This document shows positions 17,950 to 27,001 of a stretch of 64,000 nt of DNA, in pieces; position 1 is the stretch's first letter; every line of letters starts with the position of its first letter. The notes beneath the pieces are model-generated. The model saw nothing but the letters and a program-made list of their open reading frames with translations. It was not told where the DNA came from and ran no database searches. The stretch covers positions 1-64,000 of the forward strand of contig JAILMW010000004.1 of assembly GCA_024692235.1 (NCBI GenBank). The letters are read 5' to 3'. The stretch is from Saccharofermentans sp. (GTDB lineage: Bacteria > Bacillota > Clostridia > Saccharofermentanales > Saccharofermentanaceae). The position numbers were made by a program, and so were the translations under genes.

Positions 17950-18633
17950 TCAGCGGCAAAGATTAGTGAAATCTTTCAGTAAGAATCCAAACAGCAAAAT
18001 ACAGGACACGATAATGCTCAAGCGGACAAACAGGATCCTCTTATCCTTACGATGCCATATGATAAGGCACATCGTTTCAGCCAGGAACACTACGACGCCG
18101 GCTATCAGTCCTGTAAGAAAATCGCCATGGATGTTAGTGAGATGGTTTCCTTCAATATCGGTTATTTCCTCACCTTCATATATAAACCAGGCGTACCTCT
18201 TAGCGTTGTATTCCCTCCTCAGCTTTGACGCGAGTTTAGGAGCTTCAGCTTTCTTGCGTTTCATTTCCCTATTAACCTCTTCGCTAACGTCTTTATAAAC
18301 GTCTTCTCGGATCGTGTAATACCTACAACCTTGAAGGTCGCTGATAAACTCACAGACTATAGGACTATTATCCTCGGGGTCATATCCGCTTAATCCGCCG
18401 ATGGTGATCCGTTCGCCTTTGGTAAAACAACGCTCTGTGCCGTCATCCGCGACCGCTACATAGTCTTCGGTAAACTCAAGATGAGTAAGATTGGTATAAT
18501 AACAAACTTCAAAATGGTCTTCGGAATAGTTCCTCATCCCAAAGAGATCAAATGCAAGGAATGCATTGATCGCTATCAATGTGATGCATATAACCAAAGG
18601 AATACTCTTTTTATCTTTCACATCGCACCTCAT
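17950..18633 (-). CDS. Membrane protein with outward domain, unknown
   Basis: 227 residues. One N-terminal helix (about 10-30), about 120 mostly polar residues including a basic stretch NREMKRKKAEAPKLASKLRR, then two C-terminal helices (about 165-225). The ribosome binding site before ATG 18633 is poor; GTG 18621, four codons in, has GAGGTG at a good distance and may be the true start. Eighteen bases separate it from the 76-residue gene downstream. No family is recognised. Confidence 0.6.
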   Translation of the reverse strand: MRCDVKDKKSIPLVICITLIAINAFLAFDLFGMRNYSEDHFEVCYYTNLTHLEFTEDYVAVADDGTERCFTKGERITIGGLSGYDPEDNSPIVCEFISDLQGCRYYTIREDVYKDVSEEVNREMKRKKAEAPKLASKLRREYNAKRYAWFIYEGEEITDIEGNHLTNIHGDFLTGLIAGVVVFLAETMCLIIWHRKDKRILFVRLSIIVSCILLFGFLLKDFTNLCR

Positions 18634-18731
18634 CTCAAATTTCGTTTAGGAACATGTTACCCGTACGATCCCGCAGAGTATACCCCTAAATGTTAATATT
18701 TGGTTTCCAATTATGGCAAAACATACACCAA

Positions 18732-18758
18732 CCCCCAAGATCCGAATGACCTTGGGGG
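18732..18758 (-). terminator. Terminator of the sugar ABC operon
   Basis: CCCCCAAG (18732-18739) pairs with CTTGGGGG (18751-18758) around an 11-base loop. On the minus strand a T-rich but interrupted tract follows. It lies about 55 bases after the last permease stop. Confidence 0.65.
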
Positions 18759-18813
18759 CTGATCGTGTGTTTGGAAGGGTTTGGCTTATTGATGAAAAAC
18801 TAACATAACGCGT

Positions 18814-19872
18814 TTATGCTTTCTTCCTGTTCTTTCTTGCAAGGACTACGCTCTGAACGAGAAGGAAGATACAGAGCATAGCGGCGATGGTGATGTTGGT
18901 CCACCATGCTTCGTCAAGGCCTAAGGAAGAGACGATATTCTTGATGGTACTTAAGGAGAGTACTCCGAATAATGTTCCTACGATATTACCTACGCCGCCT
19001 GTTAACATCGTGCCTCCGATTATAGAGGATGCGATGGCATTCATCTCGGCGCCTGCTGCGTGAGAAGGGGAACCGGAACCAACGTGCATGAAGTATACGA
19101 AGCCTCCGATACCAGCTAAGATGCCGCACATAAGGTGTGCCATGAACTTAGTCCTTGTGACATTGATACCGAGCATATTGGCACTCTGGTTATTGCCGCC
19201 TACCGCGTAGAAAGATCTTCCGAGCTTAGTCCATCTGAGGATAATGAAGAGGACGATAACTACAAGAAGTGCTACGATAACTCCTATCTCCACATATGCG
19301 GGAACGTAGTTACCTGCCTTGTTTATTGATCCCATGCCGGGCACCGTGATCCTTGTTGCTTTAAGTGCCTTAAACTGCTCGTTCTCAACATTGAACTGAG
19401 TGGCATTTACTATAGTGGTCATGCCCTTGGCAAAGAACATTCCGGCAAGAGTTACGATAAATGGCTGTATCTTAAGGTACGCTATAAGGAAGCCCTGTAT
19501 AAGACCGAATGCAATACCGATACCAAGAGATATAAGAAGAGCCGTGACGACATTACCGTTATGGTAATCAAGATGTACCGCACAGGACATACAGCAAAGG
19601 GCTGTTACCTGTCCTACGGAGATATCGATGCCGCCCGTGATCATGACAAGGCTCATGCCGCATGACAGGATAATAAGAGCCGCATTCTCGTTCAGGATAT
19701 TAAAGAACGTCTGGGGCTTGGAGAAACCCTTTCCGAGGAAGACTACAGCACAGGTGTACATAACAAGAAATACCGCGACTGTGATCATAAGAAGTACTCT
19801 CGTATCAGTCATAGTCTTCTTGTCGAACATCCTCTTCAGCACAGGAGTAGAAGCTTTTGTATTAACAGACAT
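18814..19872 (-). CDS. Sugar ABC transporter permease, YjfF-like
   Basis: Second permease of a CUT2 importer. 352 residues with eight to ten membrane helices. The BPD_transp_2 signature is visible in SLVMITGGIDISVGQVTAL and again toward the C-terminus in SSIIGGTMLTGGVGNIVGT. It begins one base after the previous permease gene, with GGAGG upstream. Gene order binding protein-ATPase-permease-permease is that of E. coli ytfQ-ytfR-ytfT-yjfF, the galactofuranose importer, and the motifs agree. Substrate is inferred only from this likeness. Confidence 0.9.
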   Translation of the reverse strand: MSVNTKASTPVLKRMFDKKTMTDTRVLLMITVAVFLVMYTCAVVFLGKGFSKPQTFFNILNENAALIILSCGMSLVMITGGIDISVGQVTALCCMSCAVHLDYHNGNVVTALLISLGIGIAFGLIQGFLIAYLKIQPFIVTLAGMFFAKGMTTIVNATQFNVENEQFKALKATRITVPGMGSINKAGNYVPAYVEIGVIVALLVVIVLFIILRWTKLGRSFYAVGGNNQSANMLGINVTRTKFMAHLMCGILAGIGGFVYFMHVGSGSPSHAAGAEMNAIASSIIGGTMLTGGVGNIVGTLFGVLSLSTIKNIVSSLGLDEAWWTNITIAAMLCIFLLVQSVVLARKNRKKA

Positions 19873-19873
19873 A

Positions 19874-20977
19874 TCAAGCAGCCTCCTTTACTGTCTTTGC
19901 AGGGAATAATTTCTTCTTAAGATCTCCCATCTTCTCTCTTACGACAGGAGCACTTAATACGACAAGGACTATTACTACGACCGCCTTATATGCGGAGATA
20001 GCAGCCGAATCCACATCGTACTTATAAAGTGTCGTTGTAAGGAACTGGATAACATAAGCACCGATAACCGAAGCAGTCATGTTGAACTTACCGCCGCCTA
20101 AAGCGTTACCTCCGAGAGCTACCGCAAGGATGGCATCCATCTCGATATCCTTTGCTACTACGGAGTAGTTGATGGTAGAAAGACGGCTTACCTTGATAAA
20201 GCCTGCTACTGCCACGCAAAGGCCCAAGATAACGAAAGTAATGAACTTTATCATCTGAGGGTTGATACCGTTAAGTCTTGATGAATGAGGATTGATACCT
20301 ACTGCCTGGGAGTAGAGTCTTAAGTTCGTAAACTTCAGAGCAAGAGCTATAACAATAAGGCAGGCTATAGTTATAAATACGGGAGTAGGGATCGGTACAC
20401 CGGGAATGAAGTTACCGTAGTATGCGAACTTGGGATCGCTTATAACGGGAAGCTCATTATTATTGATCCATGCTGCGATGGATCTTCCTGCAGTGAACAT
20501 GATAAGAGTAGCTACCATGGGCTGTATCTTAAAGTATGCTACCAGGGTTCCGTTAAATGCTCCGAAAAGCATCGACACGAGACAGCATACGATAAATGCC
20601 ACAATGACAGGAGCCTGCAAAGTATCAGGTCTTGTATTGGTTCCGCAAAGAACTCTAAGCACAACTGAACCTGCGATGGCAATGGTAGCACCTACCGAGA
20701 TATCCTGTCCTCCCGATGCGGAAGTAACAAGGGTCATTCCTATAGCCAGGATAACAAGCTCTGATGCTCTGTCGATAATAGATATCAGGTTACCCGATAA
20801 GACGTTATAGCCTTCGCTGTTGGGCTGCAATGTGATCTGGAAGAAAGTCGGATCCGCGATCAGATTGAAGAGCACCAGGATAAGGAGTGCCGCTATCGGG
20901 ATAAAGATCTGCTTGCGGACTACGGACTTTGCCAGTCCCGCAAGAGAAGTCTGTTTCTTAACTGTATTGGATGACAT
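19874..20977 (-). CDS. Sugar ABC transporter permease, YtfT-like
   Basis: First permease of the CUT2 importer. 367 residues; a cytoplasmic N-terminus of about 25 residues precedes eight to ten helices. The family motif is in TLVTSASGGQDISVGATIAI and the second conserved loop in ILAVALGGNALGGGKFN. The start overlaps the ATPase stop by one base, with GGAGGTGA six bases upstream. Two different permeases imply a heterodimeric channel, as in the YtfT/YjfF pair. Confidence 0.92.
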   Translation of the reverse strand: MSSNTVKKQTSLAGLAKSVVRKQIFIPIAALLILVLFNLIADPTFFQITLQPNSEGYNVLSGNLISIIDRASELVILAIGMTLVTSASGGQDISVGATIAIAGSVVLRVLCGTNTRPDTLQAPVIVAFIVCCLVSMLFGAFNGTLVAYFKIQPMVATLIMFTAGRSIAAWINNNELPVISDPKFAYYGNFIPGVPIPTPVFITIACLIVIALALKFTNLRLYSQAVGINPHSSRLNGINPQMIKFITFVILGLCVAVAGFIKVSRLSTINYSVVAKDIEMDAILAVALGGNALGGGKFNMTASVIGAYVIQFLTTTLYKYDVDSAAISAYKAVVVIVLVVLSAPVVREKMGDLKKKLFPAKTVKEAA

Positions 20978-22491
20978 CAGGATTCACCTCCTGCGATCGT
21001 TGCCATGATCTTATTTTGTGTGAGCTCATCGCCCTTAAGTTCGCCTACGACCTTGCCGTCACGAAGTACTACGAGTCTTGAGCATGTACGGATCATCTCA
21101 TCGATCTCGGATGAGATGAACGTGACGCTCTTGCCTTCTCCCGCGAGCTTTAGAACGAGCTTTTGTATCTCAACCTTAGTTCCGATATCGATACCTCTCG
21201 TGGGCTCGTCGAGGATCAGATACTTGGGATTTGCAAGGAGCCATCTGGCAAGTATTACCTTCTGCTGATTACCGCCCGAGAGTGACTTGATGGGAGTCTC
21301 CGAAGATGCGGTCTTGATATTAAGAAGCTTTATATATTCATCTGCAAACTTCTCTGCCTGTGCTCTTGATATGGGCTTAAAGAATCCTTTCATTACCTGA
21401 AGAGCCAGGATTATGTTATCTCTAACCGACAGATCTCCTACGATACCGTCTCTCTTACGATCCTCGGGTAGATAGGAGATGCCGTGCTTCATAGCATCGA
21501 GAGGTTTACTGATCTTAACGGGCTTGCCGTCTATAAGGACCGTACCTCCTGCGACCTTATCAGCTCCGAAGATGGCACGTACGCATTCGCTTCGGCCGGA
21601 TCCCAGAAGTCCCGTGAAGCCGTTAACTTCACCCTTATGGATACTGAAGTCGAAGGGCTTGATGCCTGTGGTACCTTCAAGCCCTTTGGCTTCGTAAACG
21701 GGAATGGAATCATAATCTATCTTGTCATCGTCAGACTCGCTCTTGATGTCGGCCATATCATCAAAATCCTTACCGAGCATCTTGGATACGAGCTGAACGC
21801 GGGGAAGTTCTTCTATAACATAGTCTCCGACCAGCTTACCGTCACGAAGAACGGTGATACGGTCGCAGACTTCATATACCTGTTCAAGGAAGTGAGTTAC
21901 GAATACGATGCCTACTCCCTTCTTCTTGAGATCGAGCATCAGTTTAAAGAGCTTAGCTACCTCCTGCTCGTCAAGAGAGGATGTAGGCTCGTCTAATATA
22001 AGCACCTTGCAGTTCATGTCTACCGCACGTGCTATGGCGATCATCTGCTGTACCGCTATGGAACAGCTGCCCAGCTGCTGGCCGGGGATCGCAGGGATAC
22101 CGAGATCGTCAAGGAGCTTTCCGGCATCCGCATTGATCTTTTTCCAATTCGTAAGAAGTCCCTTTGTCCTGCCGATATACATATTCTCGGCAACCGTCAG
22201 ATTGGGACACAACGTGATCTCCTGATATACGGTACTTATACCGATATTCTGTGCATCCTGCGGAGATCTTATAACGGCGGGCTTATCTATACCCTTTATG
22301 AATACTTCTCCTGCGTCCTTGTGATATACACCCGTAAGGACCTTGATAAGGGTGGATTTACCTGCTCCGTTCTCGCCCATGAGAGCGTGGATCTCTCCTT
22401 CTCTCAAGGTAAAATCAACCTGCTCCAACGCGCGTACACCGGGAAAGTATTTGCATATTCCGCGCATTTCCAAAACAGAGTTCTTTTCCAT
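20977..22491 (-). CDS. Sugar ABC transporter ATPase with two nucleotide-binding domains, YtfR-like
   Basis: Drives CUT2 sugar import from the cytoplasmic face. Start ATG 22491 (504 residues) has AGGAG upstream; the longer upstream frame only reads through the intercistronic hairpin. Domain one has Walker A GENGAGKST, signature GSCSIAVQQM and Walker B KVLILDEPTSSLD. Domain two carries the degenerate P-loop GLLGSGRSE usual in this family, signature LSGGNQQKV and Walker B YLILDEPTRGID. Length is normal (about 500). Confidence 0.95.
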   Translation of the reverse strand: MEKNSVLEMRGICKYFPGVRALEQVDFTLREGEIHALMGENGAGKSTLIKVLTGVYHKDAGEVFIKGIDKPAVIRSPQDAQNIGISTVYQEITLCPNLTVAENMYIGRTKGLLTNWKKINADAGKLLDDLGIPAIPGQQLGSCSIAVQQMIAIARAVDMNCKVLILDEPTSSLDEQEVAKLFKLMLDLKKKGVGIVFVTHFLEQVYEVCDRITVLRDGKLVGDYVIEELPRVQLVSKMLGKDFDDMADIKSESDDDKIDYDSIPVYEAKGLEGTTGIKPFDFSIHKGEVNGFTGLLGSGRSECVRAIFGADKVAGGTVLIDGKPVKISKPLDAMKHGISYLPEDRKRDGIVGDLSVRDNIILALQVMKGFFKPISRAQAEKFADEYIKLLNIKTASSETPIKSLSGGNQQKVILARWLLANPKYLILDEPTRGIDIGTKVEIQKLVLKLAGEGKSVTFISSEIDEMIRTCSRLVVLRDGKVVGELKGDELTQNKIMATIAGGES

Positions 22492-22522
22492 CTTGATCGA
22501 CTCCTGTCTTTTACATAAAGAA

Positions 22523-22554
22523 GGTGTGCGATGCGGGGATCCACACCGCACACC
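22523..22554 (-). other. Long intercistronic hairpin between binding-protein and ATPase genes
   Basis: GGTGTGCG (22523-22530) pairs with CGCACACC (22547-22554). The inner six bases also pair through two G-U wobbles on the minus-strand RNA, giving a 14-bp stem with a 4-base loop. No U-run follows. Such hairpins after a binding-protein gene usually protect the upstream message so that more binding protein than transporter is made. Confidence 0.75.
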
Positions 22555-22585
22555 CGTAACTTCCATGTGATAGATTTAAGTGTTA

Positions 22586-23563
22586 TCAGATACCGAAATT
22601 ATCAACATCTTCCTGTGTGATAGTAGCAGCATCGAAGCCTCTCTCCTCCATGATGACTACCTTCTCGTCTGCACCGTTCTTGATGATGTCGTCGATATAG
22701 GAAGCCTGGAAAGGATTGCACTGACCATCGTAGTTCCAGTTACCTGCAAGGAGTTCTTCAAGAGCCCAGGAATTGCAGTCGAATCCCATAATGATTACAT
22801 CGCCGCCGATACCGTGAGAGATATTAGCTGCATCGAGAGCCTGTACGGCACCTCTTGCCATATCATCGTTCTCAGCGTAGATAACGTTGAACTCCGTACC
22901 TGCATCGATAACGGACTGAACGATCTGCTGTGCTGTCTCTGCGTTCCACTCAGCTGTCTGCTGCTTTACGATATTCCAGTTACCTTCTGAATCAGCCTTG
23001 TCCTGGAGAGCTCCGGAACGTCCGATCTGAGCGGAGGAACCCATAACGCCCTGAAGGTGGATGATGTTGTACTCGTCAAGGTTCTGACCAGCGAGCCAGT
23101 CGACTGCAGTCTGACCTTCCTGAGCCATATCGGATACAATGGAAGCCTCGTAAAGGCTCTCGTCTGCATCGATAGTTCTGTCGAAGAGGATTACCTTGAT
23201 ACCTGCATCCTGAGCATCCTGCAATACGGAATCCCAACCGGATGTACCTGCAGCAGAGATAAGGAGATAATCAACCTCATCCTGTACGAACTGCTGAGCA
23301 GCTGCGATCTGGTCTTCGTTCTTAAGGCTGTAATAGAAAGAAGCTTCGTATCCGTTCTCTTCAGTGAATGTAGCCTTCATGTCTCTGTCGTTTGCAGTAC
23401 GATAACCTGACTCGTTGGGATCGTTATTGATGATCCCGACCTTGATAAGTCCGTTACCCTCCTGGGCCGATTCTGCTGCCTGCTTAGCTGCACAACCTAC
23501 AGCGCCGAAAGCCATCGAGAGTGCCAATGTAGAGCCGATCAGTGTTTTCAGGAATTTCTTCAT
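22586..23563 (-). CDS. Sugar ABC transporter substrate-binding lipoprotein, YtfQ-like
   Basis: Captures a sugar outside the membrane for the importer encoded downstream. Start ATG 23563 (325 residues) follows GAGGGG; the longer frame lacks a signal at its start. The signal peptide ends in a lipobox FGAVGC (acyl-Cys about 24). The periplasmic-binding fold (Peripla_BP_4) runs from about 38, with VGIINNDPNESGYR at the N-lobe, DYLLISAAGTSGWDSV, and VIYAENDDMARGAVQAL. A second, similar binding protein lies at 27002 next to a two-component system. Confidence 0.93.
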   Translation of the reverse strand: MKKFLKTLIGSTLALSMAFGAVGCAAKQAAESAQEGNGLIKVGIINNDPNESGYRTANDRDMKATFTEENGYEASFYYSLKNEDQIAAAQQFVQDEVDYLLISAAGTSGWDSVLQDAQDAGIKVILFDRTIDADESLYEASIVSDMAQEGQTAVDWLAGQNLDEYNIIHLQGVMGSSAQIGRSGALQDKADSEGNWNIVKQQTAEWNAETAQQIVQSVIDAGTEFNVIYAENDDMARGAVQALDAANISHGIGGDVIIMGFDCNSWALEELLAGNWNYDGQCNPFQASYIDDIIKNGADEKVVIMEERGFDAATITQEDVDNFGI

Positions 23564-24010
23564 TTCTTTTCCCCTCTCTGATATGTAGTTTATAGTTGAA
23601 CTTCCGGAGGTTTCCTTCGTTCTGACACCATTTGACCACAACAGAAGATCTCTCTCCACGATCCTCGTATGCCGCAAAATGAATGGTCATCCTGCCCAAA
23701 TACAACTTGGATATCAAAGGACAAAAAGCATACAACTCGACTGAATAAGTGAATGAATCAAGACATCCTGTTGAATATCTTCAGATTAAGATACCGATTT
23801 CTTACGATGAACCTTCTCAATGTATGTGAATATCTTATTGCATTCTGACAACAGGACTTAAAGCCTACTCAAAAATCTTAATATCCCAAAAGAAAAACCG
23901 ATAAGATATCCGCATGCCAAAATGCGCATAAGACCTCAATCTGAAGATTTCTGAATTGATGCCGTCCTCCCTCTCTTATAAGGTATAGACATAAAGGCAG
24001 GAGTATAGAG
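23564..24010. promoter_or_regulatory. Divergent control region between importer operon and its likely repressor
   Basis: 447 bases without a gene. It holds two direct copies of TGAATATCTT (23773-23782 and 23827-23836) and an inverted copy of part of it, ATAAGATAT, at 23901-23909. It also has CGCAT/ATGCG around a 6-base loop near 23911-23926. These are candidate operators for the GntR-type protein or for the YesN-type response regulator. I could not pick out one convincing -35/-10 pair. Confidence 0.4.
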
Positions 24011-25048
24011 ATGTCCGGAAGATATAAGACTATCGCATACGAACTGGAATCCAAGCTTGGACAGATGCGACTTGAAGGTAAGATGCGCCTGCCCTCCGAA
24101 GACGAGCTGTGCCAAAGATATTCCTGCAGCCGCCAGACAGTAAGATCGGCGTTAGATCTCATGGCGGGCAAAGGTCTTATAGTAAAGAGAAAAGGAAGCG
24201 GCTCCTACATCTCGGAGAAGATAACCAAGAGCAACAAAGTATTCCTGATAGTAGAAGACGAAGACGAATATACTAACCCCGACTTTATATCAAGCCTTAA
24301 GCCGGAGATAAAAAAGCACGGCTACGATCTTATATGTATCTCCACTGAAGGCTCCTACGACAAAGAGCGGGATGCTTTCTCCAGGGTCATATCAGAAGAT
24401 CCTTCCGCAGTAATAATCGAACCTATATCAGATGTTATCCCTAACCATAACAGGCCCCTTATAGAAGCCATAGACAACAAAGATATACCAGTTATCTATC
24501 TTTATTCAGCTTACCCTTATCCCAAGGAAGCCGTATGCATAAAAGAAGACGATAAAGGCGGTATAAGAGCTCTTGTATCCTACCTTAAAGATAAAGGCCA
24601 TACTGATATAGCATGTGCATTTCGCATAGACGATTCAAGAGGTCTTACGCGCTATAAGAACTTCGTAGATTCACTTCACGAGAACGGACTTCACTTTAAG
24701 CAGCAAAGAGCATTTTTCTTTACATCAAAAGAGCGAAAGGCAATGCTTACGGGAGACGAAGAATTCCTACTTAAGATCGCACATGAGATACGTCAGGATG
24801 CCTCAGCGATAGTATGCCATAACGACGAACTTGCCTTCCGCCTTCAGGAGATATTAAAGCGTGAGAGAAGATCTGACATCGAAGTAGTAAGCTTCGACAA
24901 CAGCTACTATGCAGCATCCTCCTCCCGCATCACTTCCTTAGGTCACAAGAGGCACGATATCTTAAAAGCCATAACAGACGCGGTATGTAAGAGAGGATAC
25001 ATACCTTCTCCCGTTAAATGGCACATTCACATAAGAAACAGCTATTGA
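24011..25048 (+). CDS. GntR-family repressor with LacI-type sugar-sensing domain (AraR-like)
   Basis: 345 residues from ATG 24011 with GGAG eight bases upstream. Residues 1-70 are a GntR winged helix (LPSEDELCQRYSCSRQTVRSALD, then GLIVKRKGSGSYI). Residues 75-345 follow the periplasmic-binding fold of LacI proteins (ALVSYLKDKGHTDIACAF, AIVCHNDELAF, VVSFDNS). This fusion is the AraR architecture, where arabinose releases the repressor. Divergent position suggests it controls the ABC operon. The sugar is not settled; arabinose or an arabinose- or galactofuranose-containing product would fit. Confidence 0.88.
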   Translation: MSGRYKTIAYELESKLGQMRLEGKMRLPSEDELCQRYSCSRQTVRSALDLMAGKGLIVKRKGSGSYISEKITKSNKVFLIVEDEDEYTNPDFISSLKPEIKKHGYDLICISTEGSYDKERDAFSRVISEDPSAVIIEPISDVIPNHNRPLIEAIDNKDIPVIYLYSAYPYPKEAVCIKEDDKGGIRALVSYLKDKGHTDIACAFRIDDSRGLTRYKNFVDSLHENGLHFKQQRAFFFTSKERKAMLTGDEEFLLKIAHEIRQDASAIVCHNDELAFRLQEILKRERRSDIEVVSFDNSYYAASSSRITSLGHKRHDILKAITDAVCKRGYIPSPVKWHIHIRNSY

Positions 25049-25202
25049 TCCTTTTGATACTCCTCAAAGGATATACGTCGCTTAATCTTTTCTTTAACTG
25101 ATAAGGAACTTTCTTTAACCCTAATTGACGTTGTATTAAATCTCTCTATGTAATATGTAACCATAAGAACAGGTACTGTTGATCTCCAAGGAGGGACATA
25201 AG

Positions 25203-25499
25203 ATGAGCATGGCAACGGTAAAGAAAGCAGAGAATCAGCTAAATGTTACATTCCTTTTTGAAATAGGAAAGCTGGCATCACTTCTGTCTCTTATCGGCAG
25301 CATCGTAATGTACGTAATGAACATTTTTACTTCGATAACATTACCTGCGGCTTTACTGTTTTTATTCCTGACATTCCTTGCGGGTCAGACTGGTAAGAAG
25401 GCGAAAAGATCCGAAGCATTGACATCGACTCTTATCGTTGCAAACGCAACATACATCGTAACCATTGCCTTCTTATTCGGAAGGATACTCATCAGATAA
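25203..25499 (+). CDS. Small membrane protein, three helices, unknown
   Basis: 98 residues from ATG 25203; the strong AAGGAGGG about seven bases upstream decides this start over an in-frame one eight codons earlier. Three hydrophobic segments lie at about 18-42, 47-65 and 76-96, separated by short basic loops (GQTGKKAKRSE). No family recognised. It has a clean terminator after the stop and a possible promoter (TTGACG at 25125 with TATGTA 16 bases on). Confidence 0.65.
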   Translation: MSMATVKKAENQLNVTFLFEIGKLASLLSLIGSIVMYVMNIFTSITLPAALLFLFLTFLAGQTGKKAKRSEALTSTLIVANATYIVTIAFLFGRILIR

Positions 25500-25522
25500 C
25501 ACTCCAGATCAGCTACACACTA

Positions 25523-25561
25523 ACAGATTCCCGTAAATCTTACGATCTGTGGGATTTTTTA
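25523..25561 (+). terminator. Terminator after the small membrane protein gene
   Basis: ACAGAT (25523-25528) pairs with ATCTGT (25545-25550), and inside it CGTAA (25532-25536) pairs with TTACG (25540-25544). GGGA and a T7 tract follow. It separates the gene from the convergent abiE pair. Confidence 0.75.
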
Positions 25562-26371
25562 GTGTTGATCATTCAACTTTCTAAGATAATCCAATAGTTC
25601 GGAGAGTACAGTTTCAGGATCTATTTTCAACCAATTTTTATCTGAACCTGACAATCGATTCAGGTACCGCTTGTTAGAAAAAGTCTTCATTAATCTATTA
25701 TTGATATCCTGTTGAGAATCTTCTTTCATTCCGGGGTCATTGATTATATACTCATCGATACAATCTTTTAATAACTCGATTGATATGTGTGAACTCAGAT
25801 AATACATATCAAAAATATCTTTGTACCTGGTCGAAGCAGAACCAAATTTAAGAAGCGATCTCAACTTCTCTGTAAACATCTGCTCTTTCGAGTTTATCAA
25901 AAGGCTAACTCCTTCATCATCAATTCCCACTTCAAAGCAAAACTCTTCTTGCTCGATCGCAAGGTGAGTATGAACTCCAAAGTCGATCTTACTTTGCAAT
26001 CTTACACCGTCTGAATCAGTCACGGATATGTTCACACGTTTACCGTGATAATCCTGCTGGCTCAATTCAGTTATTATGCCTATACGTTGTATTACAACAC
26101 CATCCAGTACATTTATTCGCGAGATAAAAGAATCTATCGAATCATCGTTCAGAGAATATCGGATAAAATCTATATCCATATCCTGTGTCGCTCTTCTAAT
26201 ATCATTCGTGATCTCACGCATAACTACTCCGCCTTTAATAGTTACATTACGACTCAGATCACTTTCCGCTATTGCTTTAAGAATGATATCCTGGCATATT
26301 TTTGCAGTCGCATTCACACCCGAATATCCGCGCTCTTCAGCTTGTCTCATAAGTTTTGCGACAATTCCCAT
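25559..26371 (-). CDS. AbiEii-family nucleotidyltransferase toxin
   Basis: Toxin half of a type IV toxin-antitoxin/abortive-infection pair. 270 residues from ATG 26371, within TGATG overlapping the antitoxin stop, with GAGGTG upstream. The nucleotidyltransferase core shows IKGGVVMRE (the conserved KGG) and RATQDMDIDF, with catalytic-type acidic residues; a helical C-terminal region follows, including FTEKLRSLLKFGSASTRYKDIFDMYYL. Known relatives block growth by adding nucleotides to tRNA or binding GTP. Base composition is more AT-rich than the flanks, suggesting acquisition. Confidence 0.87.
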   Translation of the reverse strand: MGIVAKLMRQAEERGYSGVNATAKICQDIILKAIAESDLSRNVTIKGGVVMREITNDIRRATQDMDIDFIRYSLNDDSIDSFISRINVLDGVVIQRIGIITELSQQDYHGKRVNISVTDSDGVRLQSKIDFGVHTHLAIEQEEFCFEVGIDDEGVSLLINSKEQMFTEKLRSLLKFGSASTRYKDIFDMYYLSSHISIELLKDCIDEYIINDPGMKEDSQQDINNRLMKTFSNKRYLNRLSGSDKNWLKIDPETVLSELLDYLRKLNDQH

Positions 26372-26913
26372 CAAAGCACCTCAAGTTCTAAAGCTTTGAT
26401 GATCATATCGCTTTTGGGCATCTCTTCTGCCATATCCAACAACAAGGTTATATCCATCTTATCTACGCGTTTTCTGTAATTCTGAATTATCTCTTTATAA
26501 CGATCAAATGACATTTTGTTCTTGTTGCGCAGAAGTTCAAGAAGCATGCGCTCATAGCTGTACATCCTTAACTTCACCCCGTCAACCTCGCGTTCGGTTA
26601 CACCAAGTTCTAAGATCGTATGATTTTCAAAACTTTGCAAAACTCGTCCGTCTCTTATCTTCGATGCATCCTTATCAGTCACGAGATGATACTTATCCGG
26701 AATAGTATCTGTCAGACCAAGATAGTAGAAAGCACTATCCATAGTAAAAACAGCTTTGGGATACTTCTTGGATATGACTGCAGTCTCTAATTCAAATTCC
26801 TCATCAGAATAGATCCCTGACTCTACCTTTCTGAGTTTCCCGGACCCCAGAGCTTTCTTTATCTGATAGTCATTCTTGTATCGATCCATGCATTCATTGT
26901 ATGTATACAGCAT
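26371..26913 (-). CDS. AbiEi-family antitoxin/autorepressor
   Basis: 180 residues. The N-terminal 50 or so residues form a winged-helix-like region (MDRYKNDYQIKKALGSGKLRKVESGIY), the rest an AbiEi C-terminal domain with AVFTMDSAFYYLGLTDTIPDKYHLVT. Its relatives neutralise AbiEii and repress their own promoter through inverted repeats. Order antitoxin then toxin with a one-base overlap is typical. A TGATCGATCA palindrome lies in the promoter just upstream. Confidence 0.85.
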   Translation of the reverse strand: MLYTYNECMDRYKNDYQIKKALGSGKLRKVESGIYSDEEFELETAVISKKYPKAVFTMDSAFYYLGLTDTIPDKYHLVTDKDASKIRDGRVLQSFENHTILELGVTEREVDGVKLRMYSYERMLLELLRNKNKMSFDRYKEIIQNYRKRVDKMDITLLLDMAEEMPKSDMIIKALELEVL

Positions 26914-26960
26914 TTAAGTGTTCCTCCGTTTTTTGTCGTCTTTTACGGATATTTACTCAA

Positions 26961-26989
26961 ATTATAAAATGATCGATCACTTAATGCAA
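26961..26989 (-). promoter_or_regulatory. abiE promoter with embedded palindrome
   Basis: TTGCAT (26989-26984) and TATAAT (26966-26961) on the minus strand are 17 bases apart. The perfect 10-bp palindrome TGATCGATCA at 26970-26979 fills the spacer, a good place for autorepression by AbiEi. Confidence 0.55.
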
Positions 26990-27001
26990 GGTGTCAATTA
27001 C

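Noticed and set aside
24011..25048. Naming the GntR/LacI-type protein araR
   Set aside because: The architecture fits AraR, but the sugar cannot be read from sequence and no arabinose catabolic genes are in the window.
26992..26997. TTGACA as the -35 of abiE
   Set aside because: It is 25 bases from the TATAAT, too far; TTGCAT at 26989-26984 has the right 17-base spacing.
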